From contig JACKQL020000012.1 of assembly GCA_018296165.2 (NCBI GenBank), positions 1,116,001-1,180,000 of the forward strand: 64,000 nt of DNA. The letters run 5' to 3'. The stretch comes from Termitomyces sp. T153 (lineage: Eukaryota; Basidiomycota; Agaricomycetes; Agaricales; Lyophyllaceae). How positions within the stretch are numbered: the stretch's first letter is position 1; the number at the start of each line of letters is the position of its first letter. Below the pieces are notes generated by a model that had not been told where the DNA came from, ran no database searches, and worked only from the letters and a program-made list of their open reading frames with translations. Below, piece by piece: positions 24,308-35,520 of the stretch. Both the position numbers and the translations under genes were made by a program.

Positions 24308-25531
24308 TCAGACTTTGAACTTGTGCCACATGTCTTCTAGAAAGTGCCACCACTCCTTGAATAACCAAATAATGGCCAGCATCTCCTTGTCATGGATCTT
24401 GTAGTTCCACTTTACTGTGTTTAGGCTTTTGGAGTGGAAGGCTACCAGATGCCACTTCCTATCTTCTGGGGATTGCTGCAAAAGGATGGCCCCAGTAGCA
24501 AAGTCAGAGCTATCAGCTTCCACTCAGAAGGGGGAGTTGTTGTCCAGGAAGAGGAGGATGGGTCCAGAGGTCATGGCATGCTTGAAGGTGTTGAAGCCCA
24601 CCTGCTTTAGAAGTCCCCAACTTCATACAACATCCTTTCCAGTGATATTAGATAGTAAGCAAGCATAATGCAAGAAGTCCTAAATAAATCTCTCATAGAA
24701 GTTTGCAAAGCCAAGGAATGCCTGTACCTCCTTCTTGTTCTTGAGCTCCAGCCACTTTGTCACACCTGCTACCTTTACTAGGTCCATCTCTGCAGCTCCA
24801 TGTGAGATTATCAGACTAAGATACTCAATCTGGGTCTGCTTGAGCTCACACTTCTCCAGTTTGAGGTAGAGCTGGCACTGGCAGAGATGTTCCAAGATGA
24901 GGCAAGTGATCCAACAGTGTTCTTCCAGCATCTTAGTGTAGATGAGAATGTGGTTGAGGTATACACACACTATATCCTCTGCAATGAGGTCCTGGAAGAT
25001 GTTATTCATCATTGTCTGGAAGGTGGTGGAGCTGTTGGTGAGCCTAAAGAACATTATAAGCAGTTCAAACAATCCCCAGTTGGTCTGGAAGGTGGCCTTC
25101 CATTTGTCTCCTTCCTGGATACATACATTATTATAGCCCCACTGGATGTCCAGTTTAGTGAAGTATTGTGCACCCCAGAGATTCTTGATGAGCTTGGAGA
25201 TAAGGGGGAGGGGGTAGCAGTTCTTCATTGTCATGGCATTGAGAACCCAATAATCCTGGACCAGTTGGAACAAGCCATCCTTCTTCTTGATGAAGAAGAC
25301 CAGCAAAGCCATTGGAGACTTGGAAGGGTAAATGCAACTAGAGTCCAGGTTCTCTTGCATGGAGGCATCAAGTTTGTCCTGTTCCTTGGGTACTAGCAGG
25401 TAGACTTTACAGCTGGAGGGTGTGGAATCTGGCAGCAGTTCAATGGCATAGTCCCACCTCTTGTGCTCTGAAAGCAAGTCAAATAAGGCCTTCAAGAACA
25501 CATCCTCAAATGTATGGAGATAGGGGGACAT
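24308..25531 (-). pseudogene. G3b reverse transcriptase and RNase H
   Basis: A 283-codon open frame (25531-24680) covers nearly the whole RT: HTFEDVFLKALFDLL at the start, FFIKKKDGLFQLVQDYWVLN (about 25280), LDIQWGYNNVCI (about 25140) and LGFANFYERFI at the end. The YxDD box is VYLNHILIY at about 24960, so both catalytic Asp are lost although the frame is open. RNase H continues at 24523-24308 with SKSLNTVKWNYKIHDKEML. Confidence 0.9.
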
Positions 25532-26046
25532 GACATCTTGGAACTTTTGGAGGGTGGCATCAGCAGCAAATGCCTGGGCCAGCTGCTAGAATGTGGTCTG
25601 GCTAGTCTAGATCTCTGTGACTGAGGGCAGTGGGTATATGGTGGTAGTATAGATCTGGTCCCCCACTTCTACTGCTTTGTCCAAGAGCTCTGGCACATGT
25701 ATTCCACCAAACTCCTCTCTATGCTCCTCCTTGGGATCTTATTGTCCTTGTAAAGGGCCTCTCTACAAGGGAATGCTAGAGGCAGGGGATCTAGAAGGTC
25801 TAGATCTGCAAAGGGGAGGGGGCTGGCACAACATGCATGGATGGCTGCATATTCTCAGACTCAAGCCCAACATTCTTCTCTATCCTTGGTGGTGCAGATG
25901 GAGCACTTCTGAGGGCACCTGCTCATAGTTACCTCTCCCTTGGTCCAATCTACCTTAGGGTTGTGCTCACAAAGCCACATGAAACCAAGGATCATGTTTT
26001 GCCTTCCCAAGCTGATAAAAGCAAACATAGCATGCTCTGTATAATT

Positions 26047-26319
26047 TCAATAGCAGAGGACTAGGTCAACCATGGAGCTGATAGCACTTGCTTCATTAGG
26101 CATTTCATTGATGTTGTAGACTAGAATGGGCTTAAGGAGGGGCTGTGTGGTTATGCTATGGCATTTAACAAACCCTAAGTCCAAAAATGGTCTAGTTGCT
26201 CCACTATCCAGAAGAGCTATGACTCTGTGGGCCTGCTGAGTATCCATCATCTTGATCTCCACATCAAGGTACAGGGAGTTTGTGGACAGGCTGAAAGCCA
26301 TTACATATTGTTGGGGCAT
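26047..26319 (-). pseudogene. G3b retropepsin-like protease
   Basis: A 90-codon open frame with ALLDSGATRPFLDLGFV around 26220, the intact D-S-G-A active-site signature of retropepsins. The frame stops before RT, whereas the active family would be expected to have a fused or shifted polyprotein. Confidence 0.8.
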
Positions 26320-26549
26320 TCAATGTGCCCAGAAGGGGCCATGCCAGTGGACTTTAGAGGTGTCAGGGAGTTTGGGGGAGGGGGGCTCCAGAGTTGGTAT
26401 TTGTATGTCTGGAGGGAGATGTTGAGGTTCTTCTGTCTCAGAATAAAGGGCATCAGAAAAGGCAATTTCATTTTCTATCAACAATTTTCTATAAACAGAT
26501 ATGAGAACCTGTTAGCATCCAGTGATGGAAGCATACACCTCATTCATCA

Positions 26550-27755
26550 CTCAACAAAAAATCCTTCTCCAGCTCTAGGAGTGATGTGCATGTGCTGATC
26601 TCTTCTATAGTCAACTCCAGTGTAGGCCCATCTGGTGATGGAGCTCTGGTGGCATCTTTTGCAGCCAGCAGCTGCAGAAGGAGTTCCTCCTACTCTGCAA
26701 TGGAGAAGTAACATATCTCCAGATATCATGCAAAATGCTTGGGCTTCTGACATCTCCAGCATAGTAGCAATGCAGCACAGAGCTGTCTAGTAGTGTTCAC
26801 ATCCATGGAGATACCTGGCAGCAGGGAGCATGTTGTAGGAATAGCCAGAATAAGGGCTGGCATTGGGCAAGCAGGTATGGAGTGGCAGAGATTAGTGAAC
26901 AGAGTGGGGCATATTGTGGAATGTGGGTGGTGGAGCTCCCTCCAAATATCCATGAGTTGCCACTGGTCCCATGCCACCTCATACCATGACACAATCTTTT
27001 TATTGTCTAGGTGACTCTCCATGAAATTGTCAATGCATTCCACTAGTATGGGGTGCAGGCCATCCCAGAAGGTGAGGCATAATTGAAGGCCATTGAGATA
27101 GGCAGCTTGCTTGACCAGAGCCTGGAACAAGTTGATGTACTTGTCCAACATATACTTTCCTTGCTCATATTGCTCTCTGTCACATAGTGTCAAAGCTGCA
27201 GTTTTGGCAGGATCTAGTGGAAAAAACTCCATATGGAAGTCCTTCTTGAAGGTGGTCCAGTCTAGAAGACTTCCAACATCTCTGGGGCAATGGAAGACTC
27301 ATAGTGTGTAGGTGGAGGCATGTCCAATCTTTATGTATAACAGTACCCAGGCTATTTTCAATGCATTGGAGTCAAAGGTGTCCCTACTGAGGTGGATGTA
27401 GGTGAGGCAGGATTGTTCCCTGACAGAGTGAGTGCCATCATATGCATCTGGTAGTGCAGAGCACAGGATCCATGGCTGTAGAGTCACTGGAGCTGTGGAG
27501 ATGAGTACAGATGCAGTCAGGGCTAGTTCTGCAGCTAGGGAGGGTGCAGAGGTAGGTGTTAGGTGTTCAAGCAGCACTTGGAGCAATTGGAAAATAAGAT
27601 CTGTAGTTTGATGGAGGGTGGAGAGTTTGGTTGTGGTGAGTGAGAGATGATTGCATTAATTGCACCTGGGTTTCTAAGTGTAGCAGGTGAGTCCAGGCTT
27701 TGTCCTGTGGGGCAGGGGCCTCTGAAGGTGTGTCTGGGTTGGCAAGCTGAGACAT
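26550..27755 (-). pseudogene. G3b gag with zinc knuckle
   Basis: Starts ATG at 27755 (MSQLANPDTPSEAP) and passes through the capsid-like region (27232-26730: FFPLDPAKTAALTL and QLCLTFWDGLHP). The zinc knuckle region CWRCQKPKHFA lies at about 26750. It is broken into three frames. Together with G3a it defines the gag of this family. Confidence 0.8.
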
Positions 27756-27861
27756 AGAACTCCACAGTGCTTAATCCTAGTGGGGAAGAGACAGATAGTG
27801 GCTTGGAGATTCCTTGTGGCTCTGAGGAGCTTCCAGACCAGTGTTAGAAGACTTGTTTTGC

Positions 27862-28229
27862 TATAAGGGCAACTTCTGGAGTGGTGAATCAGAGTCACAC
27901 AGCTAGCAGAGGAGAATCAAAGTATATTAGCAGAGTACATGATGATACAATCAGTCACTAATCATCTAGCAGAGGGGAATCCAAAGAGAACAAGTCTACG
28001 GATCTCTGCTGCTTAGCACAGTGCATCAGCAGATGGTGGAGGCATGGGAACTACTGTATAGTAGGCCAGAGCTTATCCTAGCCCTAGGATGATGATTGGT
28101 GAGGTAATATAGAGCACTCTGCAGTTTTCCAGAGATTTTCAGAGTTCTAGAATAAGCTCTGGAGATGTCAAACAAGCTGCAGAGTCACTGGAATAGGTTG
28201 TGGAGGTTGAAAATGAAAGTTCCCTGATA
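27862..28229 (-). repeat. G3b 5' LTR
   Basis: Starts TATAAGGGCAACTTC and ends GTTCCCTGATA on the plus strand, so both terminal dinucleotides carry transitions. It is followed directly by the TSD GCAGC. Confidence 0.88.
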
Positions 28230-28234
28230 GCAGC

Positions 28235-28930
28235 TCTTTATAGGTATTTGGAGTTGCAGGGCATGTGGCACCCTGTGCAGTTGGCCAGAAGGTCTAAGTC
28301 AACTTGACTTAGTCCAGAAGTTTGATAGGCCACCATGCTGGTGGCCATCAATGATTATATCAGCCAATTTTTTGGTTGAGTGCAGAGTCCAATTGGACTT
28401 TGTCTTTCTCCACATTGTTGGTGCTACATACCAACTTTACTGAAGAGACTCCTTGCCCCATGGGCAAGAAAGAGAAACAGCCAGGTGAGGCACATGTAGA
28501 TTCACTAGGTTACTCAGTGAGCTCTGGACAGAGCTCAAGAGGGGGAGGATTAGGGAGTAGCTTGCTCTCTGGCTTTGGTAGCTTCACTGTGTTGGCATAT
28601 GGCTTGGTGTTGGGGGACATAGCATTCCCAACAATGAGAAGAGTGGCCCCAGCTCTAAGAGACATGAGGCTTGTGAGTGGAGGACCACTGGCAATGCCGG
28701 AAGATGTGGCTCTGTCTAGCTATGCAGTAGCAATGTAGCAGTCACCACCTGCAACAAGGATGAGTAGGCAGAGGGCATAGGGGACCATTGGCTTCCCCTT
28801 GGTGAGCAGGTAGAGGATGTGGGGGACCACCAACCTTCTCTCAGTTTAACTTTGGATACTCTGTAGCTGCACAACCAGTATAGTCCTAAAAGTTCCAGCA
28901 GTATGTGATGCCACAATTTGTTGTAGCCTC
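28235..28930 (+). pseudogene. G2a chromodomain C-terminus and start of the downstream region
   Basis: The first codons complete the chromodomain frame (ALYRYLELQGMWHP). After that come a short spacer with stops and an ORF at 28376-28738 of unknown nature, rich in Gly, Ser and Leu. I cannot tell whether 28376-28738 is a true part of the downstream ORF in another frame or a chance frame. Confidence 0.5.
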
Positions 28931-31704
28931 ACCTCCAGTGGCTGGCCCCAGCCATACAATGAGCATGGCAGGTCAACAATGATCTGCTACTATGTCATCA
29001 TAAGTAGGGATTTTGGTCCCTACAGCATTATCAGCAGAGGCAATGGAGGTTGATGACAAAGGCCCAAAGTCAATTATGGCTTTAATGCAATTGTTGGCAC
29101 CTCCTCAGCAGTCATATCTGCCATTGCCTACTAGGGCATGTTCCTCAGATGCGCCTTCTTCATTGTCAAGTGCATTGGAGTGACCAGTGGCCACCTTGAC
29201 TGGCAAAGGAAAGAGCAAGGCAACTGCAATGTTGCTACTTGCACTGGCACAGAGGAGTAGCACTCCCTTGTCAACTGCCTGGAAGATGGTCAAGTGATGC
29301 TTCTCTGCAAAGGAGAAGAGCAAGGGCAAAGCAAAAGAGCCTGAGCCTTTGACTGCTGTAGATGAGCAAATTGCTCACTTGCTCCAGCAGCTTCATAAAG
29401 CTGCAATGCCAGAAGACATCAGTGCTGACATCCTCAACAACTCTGTAGTGCAGCTAGCACTAGCTTAAGTTCTGAATAAATTTAATGTTGTTTGAAATCA
29501 AAGGGATGAGGCCTGGACAGACTTGTTCCATTCAGCATTGAGAAAGAGGAAGCATGTAGCCTCCCCTCCTAATTCCCCAGAGGCAAAGAAGGCTTGTACT
29601 GAGCCTTCTGTGTTTATTGAGGGATCCTTGACTTAGAGGGCACTACTTTTTCCCTACAATGATGTAGTGCCTGCTAGTGATGGCCAGAGGATGGATGAGT
29701 GCCCCAATTTCATGGCAGCATTGCCTATTGCTGGGCCATTGAAGCCAGTAGTAGCTCAATTGAAGCTGCTGACAGCAGCAACTAAGGAGGGAACATCAAG
29801 GCCCTCCACAAAATGAGCTAGCACTGTAAAGCCAGCTGTTGCATCAACAAGGATAGATGACTCTATAGTCATTGCTACCCCAATTGCCTTCATAGCAAAT
29901 ATTCTTCAGGGAGCAGAAGCTGGCATGATTGAGGTTCTTGAATCAAGTACCTATGTTATGTTTGGTGTGCTCCCTCAGAAGGTTAGGCCACTAGTGCAAC
30001 AGAATCCCTATAACAAAGAATTCTTTGTCACTCAGCAGTTGGCTACTTGAGCAATGGTGGATGTTCTAGCAGCATCTGACTTGGGTAGTGATGATGATAA
30101 TGATGTCCCTACATCTAAACAATGTATCTTGGACAGTGATTCCAACAACAATGCTAATGCCAGACAGCTATTAACCATTGATGCTGAGAAGTCTAAGTTG
30201 GACCTCAAGTATCTGAATGATATAGTGCCTAGCCACCTACCAGATGGCTGGGATATCCCATTGGTTTGTGGGTGCTTTGAGTGCCTGAATGACTTCAGGG
30301 GTATGCTACATCCCAACTTTTACTAGTTGCCTCTTTGTTGGCAATGAAGCAGTCTTTGCCCACTCCACTTAGATTGTGGGGATATCTCACATATCCCTGT
30401 GCTATGAATTACTGTATTGATGGGCTCCATAAAGGATGTCTATGAACTCTGAGCAGATCCAACTGATCCTGAAGCTCATTCAGGTTGGTGGATCAAAGGT
30501 TACCATGAAGGAGTGGATTCATGCTGCTCTCCTCCTTCAGGAGTTCCATTGAATCTCCTTTTATATGGCTCCAGTCTTGAGAGACCACATCATGTGGCAG
30601 GTCATGGAGCTAACTCCAGCAGAGTTGGAAACATCTCTGCTTAGAGGGGACCATTATTGGATACTGGTCCCCTTACCTTCACATTTGTTGGCCATGCTTG
30701 GCTGCACAGATAACAATATGTAAGGAGTGGGACTTCATCAAGTCTGGATCAGCCATCACTTCAACATTGATGCATGAGTGCAGTATATTCTGCACCATGG
30801 CCACTCAGGTTTACAGAACATATACTCAGGCATAGCCATTGATGCCTCATTGCATGTAGACCAACATTTGGTCTTTGGTTACATTTTAGGTCAGGCACTG
30901 GCCCTGACTACTCCACACACATGAATGGCTTATATGAGACTGTTTGCTATGGTGGTTGCCCAGCTGCATCTTTATCAAGAAGCAGTCAACAACTACTGGC
31001 CTAGTGTAGGGAAGTTTAACCCTATTATCTCCTACACCTTCACTCTGCATAGACTGCAAGTGCTGCCTATGTAAATCAACAATTTGAGCAAGACAGAGGT
31101 GATACATCACCTCCTGGCCAACCATCTGCCTCCCTCCTGGGTGAATCACATGTATACCTATGACATATGTTTTTTTGATCACCATTGGTCTAGGAATGCA
31201 ATTCATGCAGACTTGTTCATGTGGGTTGACAATGAATGACATCACTGACTCTGGACTACTGGAGTACCTCCTGCAGTACAGGGGTACAATGGGTGGTATA
31301 TCTCCACTGCTGACAACTGGGAGCACTTCTGTGTGCTTCTCCAAATCCATGAGAGCAGAGGCCACTCCACTCTTGATGCAGCTGAATGGCTGTGCTTTAG
31401 TGAGGATGATATCTTCACTCACCTCTTGCACCAACTTACAGAGGCAGTGAGAGCCTCACTGGCTGCCACAAAGGAGCCCTTGTCAGTGGCTCCTTTTGCA
31501 AGTGCAGTGTCAACTGAGGAGGGGCCTTTGTTGTCAGTAGCTGCAACTACTACCAACCCAGCATCAAGCTCTAGTGCATCCTCTGAGGATGCACTAGCAG
31601 AGGAGTCCATGGAATTGGACTATGTCAACCATTCTGCATTGACCATGAATGCCCAATCAGCAACAACTCCACAAGTTATCTCTAGCCCACAGAAGTGGTG
31701 GTAG
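28930..31704 (+). pseudogene. G2a downstream ORF of unknown function (about 900 codons, broken)
   Basis: Between the chromodomain and the 3' LTR lies a coding-like region on the element's strand. One frame is largely open from about 28930 to 30326: a Lys/Ala/Ser-rich start, then IAHLLQQLHKAAMPEDIS, KYLNDIVPSHLPDGWDIP and DFRGMLHPNFY. A second frame covers 30438-31704 (QIQLILKLIQVGGSKVTMKE, EWLCFSEDDIFTHLLHQL, then a Ser/Thr/Ala-rich acidic tail). Few stops, nearly all explainable as transitions. I recognise no domain; it is not an obvious envelope, as no signal peptide or membrane segment stands out. The frame change may be an indel or an intron. Confidence 0.6.
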
Positions 31705-32108
31705 TGACTAATGTCACTACTCCTACTGCTCCTGAAGCTAAAACCAGTGGCTCCAGTGATATGGCTAATGCTATATTAATGTGCTGGGCAGACATTATGA
31801 GCAGCAAGGAAGCAGAGGCCTTGAAGATGGACAAACAAGCCAGGTGAGCTACTATTAGAGCTCACATAAACATGATCAGTACATGTGGGCCCTAGTAGCC
31901 CACATTGCTCACTCAGTGCAGTTGGACAGCATGCTGAGATATATTTTGTCCATGTAGAATAATTTGATTCTACCACAGATAAATATAGGAATTTGTACTT
32001 GAATTCTGGTGCACACTATCAGACGGGATGCTGTATCCCACCATTTCTCTTTCATTTACTTTGTTTGTCTTTGGAAGTGAGTCCATTGATGGACTCAAAA
32101 GAGGAGTA

Positions 32109-32325
32109 TGTAACAGAGCACCCATTACTTGCATTACCTTTCTATATTAGTTCTATCATTATTTAATTATATGGATAGTGTCACATGATGCTATTCCTGA
32201 AGGTACTATACATCTACTTACATAAGGCAGCACCTTACTTCATACTTTGTAGACAGAACTAACAACTGGTTTTAACTTACAGAGTGTAAACCATAAGCTG
32301 TGCAAACTGTAACAGAAATGTTACA
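32109..32325 (+). repeat. G2a 3' LTR (217 bp)
   Basis: Starts TGTAACAGAGCACCC directly after a purine-rich tract (AAAAGAGGAG) and ends GAAATGTTACA. It is followed by the TSD ACATC at 32326-32330. It has better preserved ends than the 5' copy, with TGTAACA/TGTTACA as inverted ends. Confidence 0.9.
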
Positions 32326-32330
32326 ACATC

Positions 32331-32700
32331 ATCAGCTATTGAAATGTTGCTGGCATATTACAGTCACCAATCTGCATGATGTTACTGTGGTATGTACCAG
32401 TGATGGTCATAAACACAGTTTTGGGTACATCTGAGGTATGTATCCTTACCTGCTCATATGCATCTGTGAGATCAATCTTTGACCTCACTGGTGCATGTGC
32501 AACATCTTCCCAAATTACCTCCTGATCAAGTAAGGGCATTACATTCTTAACTGTATTATCATTGCATTGACATGCACCTAGTGCCATCTGCAATGAACCA
32601 TCTTTCTTGGGAATACACAATAATGGTACAGCCTGATTAGTCACACATGGCTCCCACCATTTTGCTTGCACATAGCAGTCAATTTTCTCCCACAGCTGCT
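32331..32700 (-). pseudogene. G2b pol: RT first half
   Basis: An open minus frame 32671-32336 with PLLCIPKKDGSLQMAL, RSKIDLTDAYEQVRI and IMQIGDCNMPATFQ, the RT fingers and palm up to just before the YxDD motif. The gene continues, after removal of G2a, at 4483 on the same strand. Here the aspartate in SKIDLTDAY is kept. Confidence 0.85.
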
Positions 32701-33140
32701 GCTGAAATGGCAGGGGTTGTCCATGTTATCCCTTCTTGCTGTGTCAGGTTTGCAATAACCCAATTCCACTCCTGTAGCATATTTGGGTCATATACCCATT
32801 CAAGGGTCAGTTTTGGGATTGGTCTGTCCCAAATCCTTCATTTCCTTGCTGGTGAAGGATCAATCCAATCCTTCTTGCCCCACTGCTGCATTACCTCCAT
32901 TCTTGGAGGTCCTTGTACAGCCAATTTTGACACCCTGGAGCATACTCTCTCCCTCTCTTGAAGAGTACTCCTCTGATACTTTTCTTCCAAGACCAACAGC
33001 AATGGATGATCACTGGGCAGACTATTTGTTACCCAGACCTCATCCTCATCTACTGCTTCCTCCATAGTGGGCTGTCTCAGTCCACCAGAGAGTCAGGGCC
33101 ACTTGTCACACTGCTTTTCTACAGTATGGAAGTGCCATTC

Positions 33141-33744
33141 TCAGCCATTCACATCCTCCAGCTCCAGTTTATGAGCTGGGGTTGCTACTCCATTGATGAC
33201 TACTTGGTCATTCTGAAAGTCTAGGAGGACATTGTGTGCACTCATAAATGGCATTCCTACAATCATGTCATAGCAGTTGAAGTTTGCAATGTCCATATAG
33301 ACATTACAGAACTCACTAGGGACCTTCATAGTCACTCTGGCCTCATAGTTCATGATGGAAGAGCTGCAGGATGATTGGTGTGGCCAATGGTGCCACATGC
33401 ATCCTGGCCACATGGGTGAATGACAGCATCATTCTAGAGATTGTACTCTCTGAATCCCACAGTGTCCATGCCTGGTGGCCATTAACATCTACCCAAGTGA
33501 TAAGACATTCTTTGTCTTGTGCTGGCAGCACTGGCCAGTCTATGGCATCCTTAGCCACTATAATCCAAATCTTGCACATGCAAACCTTGTTACTAGGTTC
33601 TTGTGCCCTATGCTTGGCTGCAGTGACTTCAGTGAGGGCAAATAGTTCCTCACTCTCACTACTCCAAGTATAGTAATTGTTGTTGTATGTTTCCAATTTG
33701 ACATACTCCTCCTCATCTTCTTGAGTCCCTTTGGATTCAGCCAC
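33141..33744 (-). pseudogene. G2b protease region
   Basis: Two overlapping open frames on the minus strand. The first (33744-33343) begins with an acidic linker and contains LWDSESTIS, a retropepsin-like D-S-x-S-T active site with Gly changed to Glu. The second (33413-33141) carries ARVTMKVPS, VYMDIANFNCYDMIVG and DNDQVV-like sequence matching G2a. Stops and frameshifts separate it from gag and RT. Confidence 0.72.
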
Positions 33745-33829
33745 TTATTTGTTATTGACACATTCAGCATCCTCATCCTGCTCATCATTGGCATCTTCTA
33801 TATCCAATTGAGCAGCAGTGTGTGCTGCT

Positions 33830-34912
33830 CATACAAACATGTGAGGAGCTGGCTTAGCTGGCTCCCTGCACTCTTAGGCAAAGTGACCAACCTTTCTACA
33901 CTTTAACAGATTGTGGATTGTCTGGCATCTTTGCCTGGTTGGCCTGATTGTTATGGCCAACATGTTCTTCCCTGCAGCAAGATGTTCTCTTGCCACCTGC
34001 ACTGCTTCTGCAGATCAGGAAGGGCCTGGGCCCACACTGACCCACAGAGGCATGGGCCTTAAGACCATGTGTGCAGCAGGTCTCCTCACCAATCTAGATG
34101 GTTGTGGGCAAGCAGGATGTCCTGCCAACTCAGTCTGCTTAGCCAAGGCAGTCTATTCTTGTATGCTTTCATCTCTGAGACAAACTCCTCAACAGTGTTC
34201 ACTTTGGGAGCAAGTTTGCCATTGCATATCAGCACAACAAGCATGTCAGAGGGTATACTCTCCAAAAACAGCTCACAAATTGTGAATTTGTTGGGGAATA
34301 TGACCATGTTTTGAGCATGGTCAAGCAAGGCATTGTGAAAGCCTTGCACTCCCTCTTGAACCACATACACTGCATTACAGAACATGTTGTGGGCATTCTG
34401 CATAATCAAGAGTTGTACAAATTAATTGTACAGTCCAAGGATTACATCCTTGAACCTCCAGTGGGACTGTGCCTTATTGACATGAATAACATGTTGTAGA
34501 TATCATTTCAGTGTGCCCAGTGCTAGAAAGTCCATAAGTGTTAAGACTTTCTCATGTTCATGCTCATCTCCACCATATTGGGCTACTGTGTAAAATATGC
34601 AGATACTCATTAGCCAGTCTTCCAGTTCACTGAACTTGGCAGACCTGGCATAGGGAGTGATCATCTTCAACAAGTCACTCCTCCCAGTCTTGAGTCCCTC
34701 TGGAATTGCCAGGCAGACTGCAAGCAACTGCTTACTGCTCTTAAACAATTGTGCATCATCTGGCAGTGATACTTGTGGACCTTCTTCACTCTTAGAGGGG
34801 CAAACCACCCATGGTGTTGCAGTGGCATTGAGAACTGCCACAGCTGTCTATCAGGGAGGACTGTAGTCTTCCTCCTCCTAGCCCTACAACCTACATTGTC
34901 TCCATCACCCAC
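33830..34912 (-). pseudogene. G2b gag
   Basis: Pieces at 34912-34503 (GCRARRRKTTVLPDRQL and LEDWLMSICIFYTVAQYGGD) and 34409-34086 (HAQNMVIFPNKFT) match G2a gag pieces 1 to 3. A zinc-knuckle remnant (KCRKVGHFA, stop, ECREP) lies at about 33905-33860. The uninterrupted order here is what shows where G3a and the G1 LTR landed in G2a. Confidence 0.78.
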
Positions 34913-34964
34913 TGGACCATTATTATCTGTTCTGTCTGGGTCTAGAAGGCCCCCTCCTGGGAGC

Positions 34965-35070
34965 CATTACAGGTTTCACAGCTTACAGTCAACACCTCAT
35001 AAGTCAAAACCAGTTGTGATTCTGTCTACGAAGTATGAAGTAACGTGCTGCCTTACATAAGTAAAGTAGG
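34965..35070 (-). repeat. G2b 5' LTR remnant
   Basis: The plus strand reads CACAGCTTACAGT, AAAACCAGTTGTGATTCTGTC and CTGCCTTACATAAG in the same order as the reverse complement of the G2a LTRs. Both ends of the LTR are missing: the outer start is not found towards 35200, and the inner end joins gag directly. It therefore marks the truncated right border of the nest. Confidence 0.65.
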
Positions 35071-35239
35071 TATCCAAAGATAAGGACTTTGGATAATCTG
35101 GCAAATAATTAGGGCCTGAAGCCAAGAGATGAGAATACAGGGAAGCTATGACAGGAATGTCATTTCCAAAATGATCATAAATCTGTTGAAGGTCACATGA
35201 GAGTTGAGGAAGTAGAGATTCAGAAAGATGAAAATCCAT
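34997..35239 (-). other. 80-codon ORF crossing the right border of the transposon nest
   Basis: An ATG at 35239 opens a frame whose first 60 or so residues (MDFHLSESLLPQLSCDLQQI and onwards) look protein-like and lie outside the LTR homology. The last 20 read into the G2b LTR remnant. A GTAAGG at about 35062-35057 on the minus strand would serve as a splice donor. It may be the first exon of a host gene truncated by the transposon, or chance. Region 35240-35520 holds no gene; CpGs reappear from about 35400. Confidence 0.3.
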
Positions 35240-35520
35240 GGTTCAATAATGGTCAACTTGGAAGTTGAAGGCAATTGTAACTTCAACTGTGAAACCTAAT
35301 TTCCTTTTTTACTGATTCAAGTCATAATGCCTCAGCTTTCCAGGTACTCTTGTATTGTATAGTAGATCTGAATTTACAATTTCTATAATACATTTGAGTT
35401 CGCGTCGTTCAGAACCAACACGCCTCGTTCTGCGGACTTATACGTGACAATATTTCAAACTCAGCAGGCTATCCGTATCTAATAAACAAACATAGCTCAT
35501 CCTAGCCACACCACACCAAT

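Larger units (their letters stand above)
20853..28229 (-). mobile_element. Ty3/Gypsy chromovirus G3b, with G4 and G1 LTRs inside
   Basis: LTRs lie at 20853-21221 and 27862-28229, both in minus orientation. A perfect TSD GCAGC lies at 20848-20852 and 28230-28234. The internal order on the minus strand is gag, protease, RT, RNase H, integrase, chromodomain, as in G3a. A G4 LTR (about 21898-23610) replaced about 450 bp of the integrase core. The RT active site is destroyed (YLNHILIY). It interrupts the G2a chromodomain. Confidence 0.92.
4484..32325 (+). mobile_element. Ty3/Gypsy element G2a with nested insertions
   Basis: Bounded by LTRs at 4484-4699 and 32109-32325 and a perfect TSD ACATC (4479-4483 and 32326-32330). 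Its own sequence is in the pieces 4484-6704, 12844-13175, 15476-20237, 20607-20852 and 28230-32325, about 11.7 kb in total. Order: 5' LTR, upstream ORF, gag, protease, RT, RNase H, integrase, chromodomain, long downstream ORF, 3' LTR. It belongs to the same family as its host G2b (alignable gag, protease and RT). Frames are broken by many stops. Confidence 0.9.
2074..35070 (-). mobile_element. Ty3/Gypsy element G2b, the host of the whole nest (degenerate, split)
   Basis: The minus-strand pieces read in the order LTR remnant (about 35070), gag (34.9-33.8 kb), protease (33.7-33.1 kb), RT first half (32.7-32.3 kb), then, beyond the inserted G2a, RT second half and RNase H (4483-3809) and RNase H to pre-integrase linker (2725-2074). 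Its 3' end is cut off by G1 and lies outside the window. The two halves of RT join exactly at the G2a target site: ACATC at 4479-4483 and again at 32326-32330. The sequence is CpG-poor and full of stops, so it is inactive and old. Confidence 0.88.

Noticed and set aside
24887..25396. 169-codon plus-strand open frame
   Set aside because: It is antisense to the well-supported G3b reverse transcriptase; transition-depleted antisense strands often stay open.
30886..31434. 182-codon minus-strand open frame inside the G2a downstream ORF
   Set aside because: The sense frame has the more protein-like composition and continuity with neighbouring pieces; this is a shadow.
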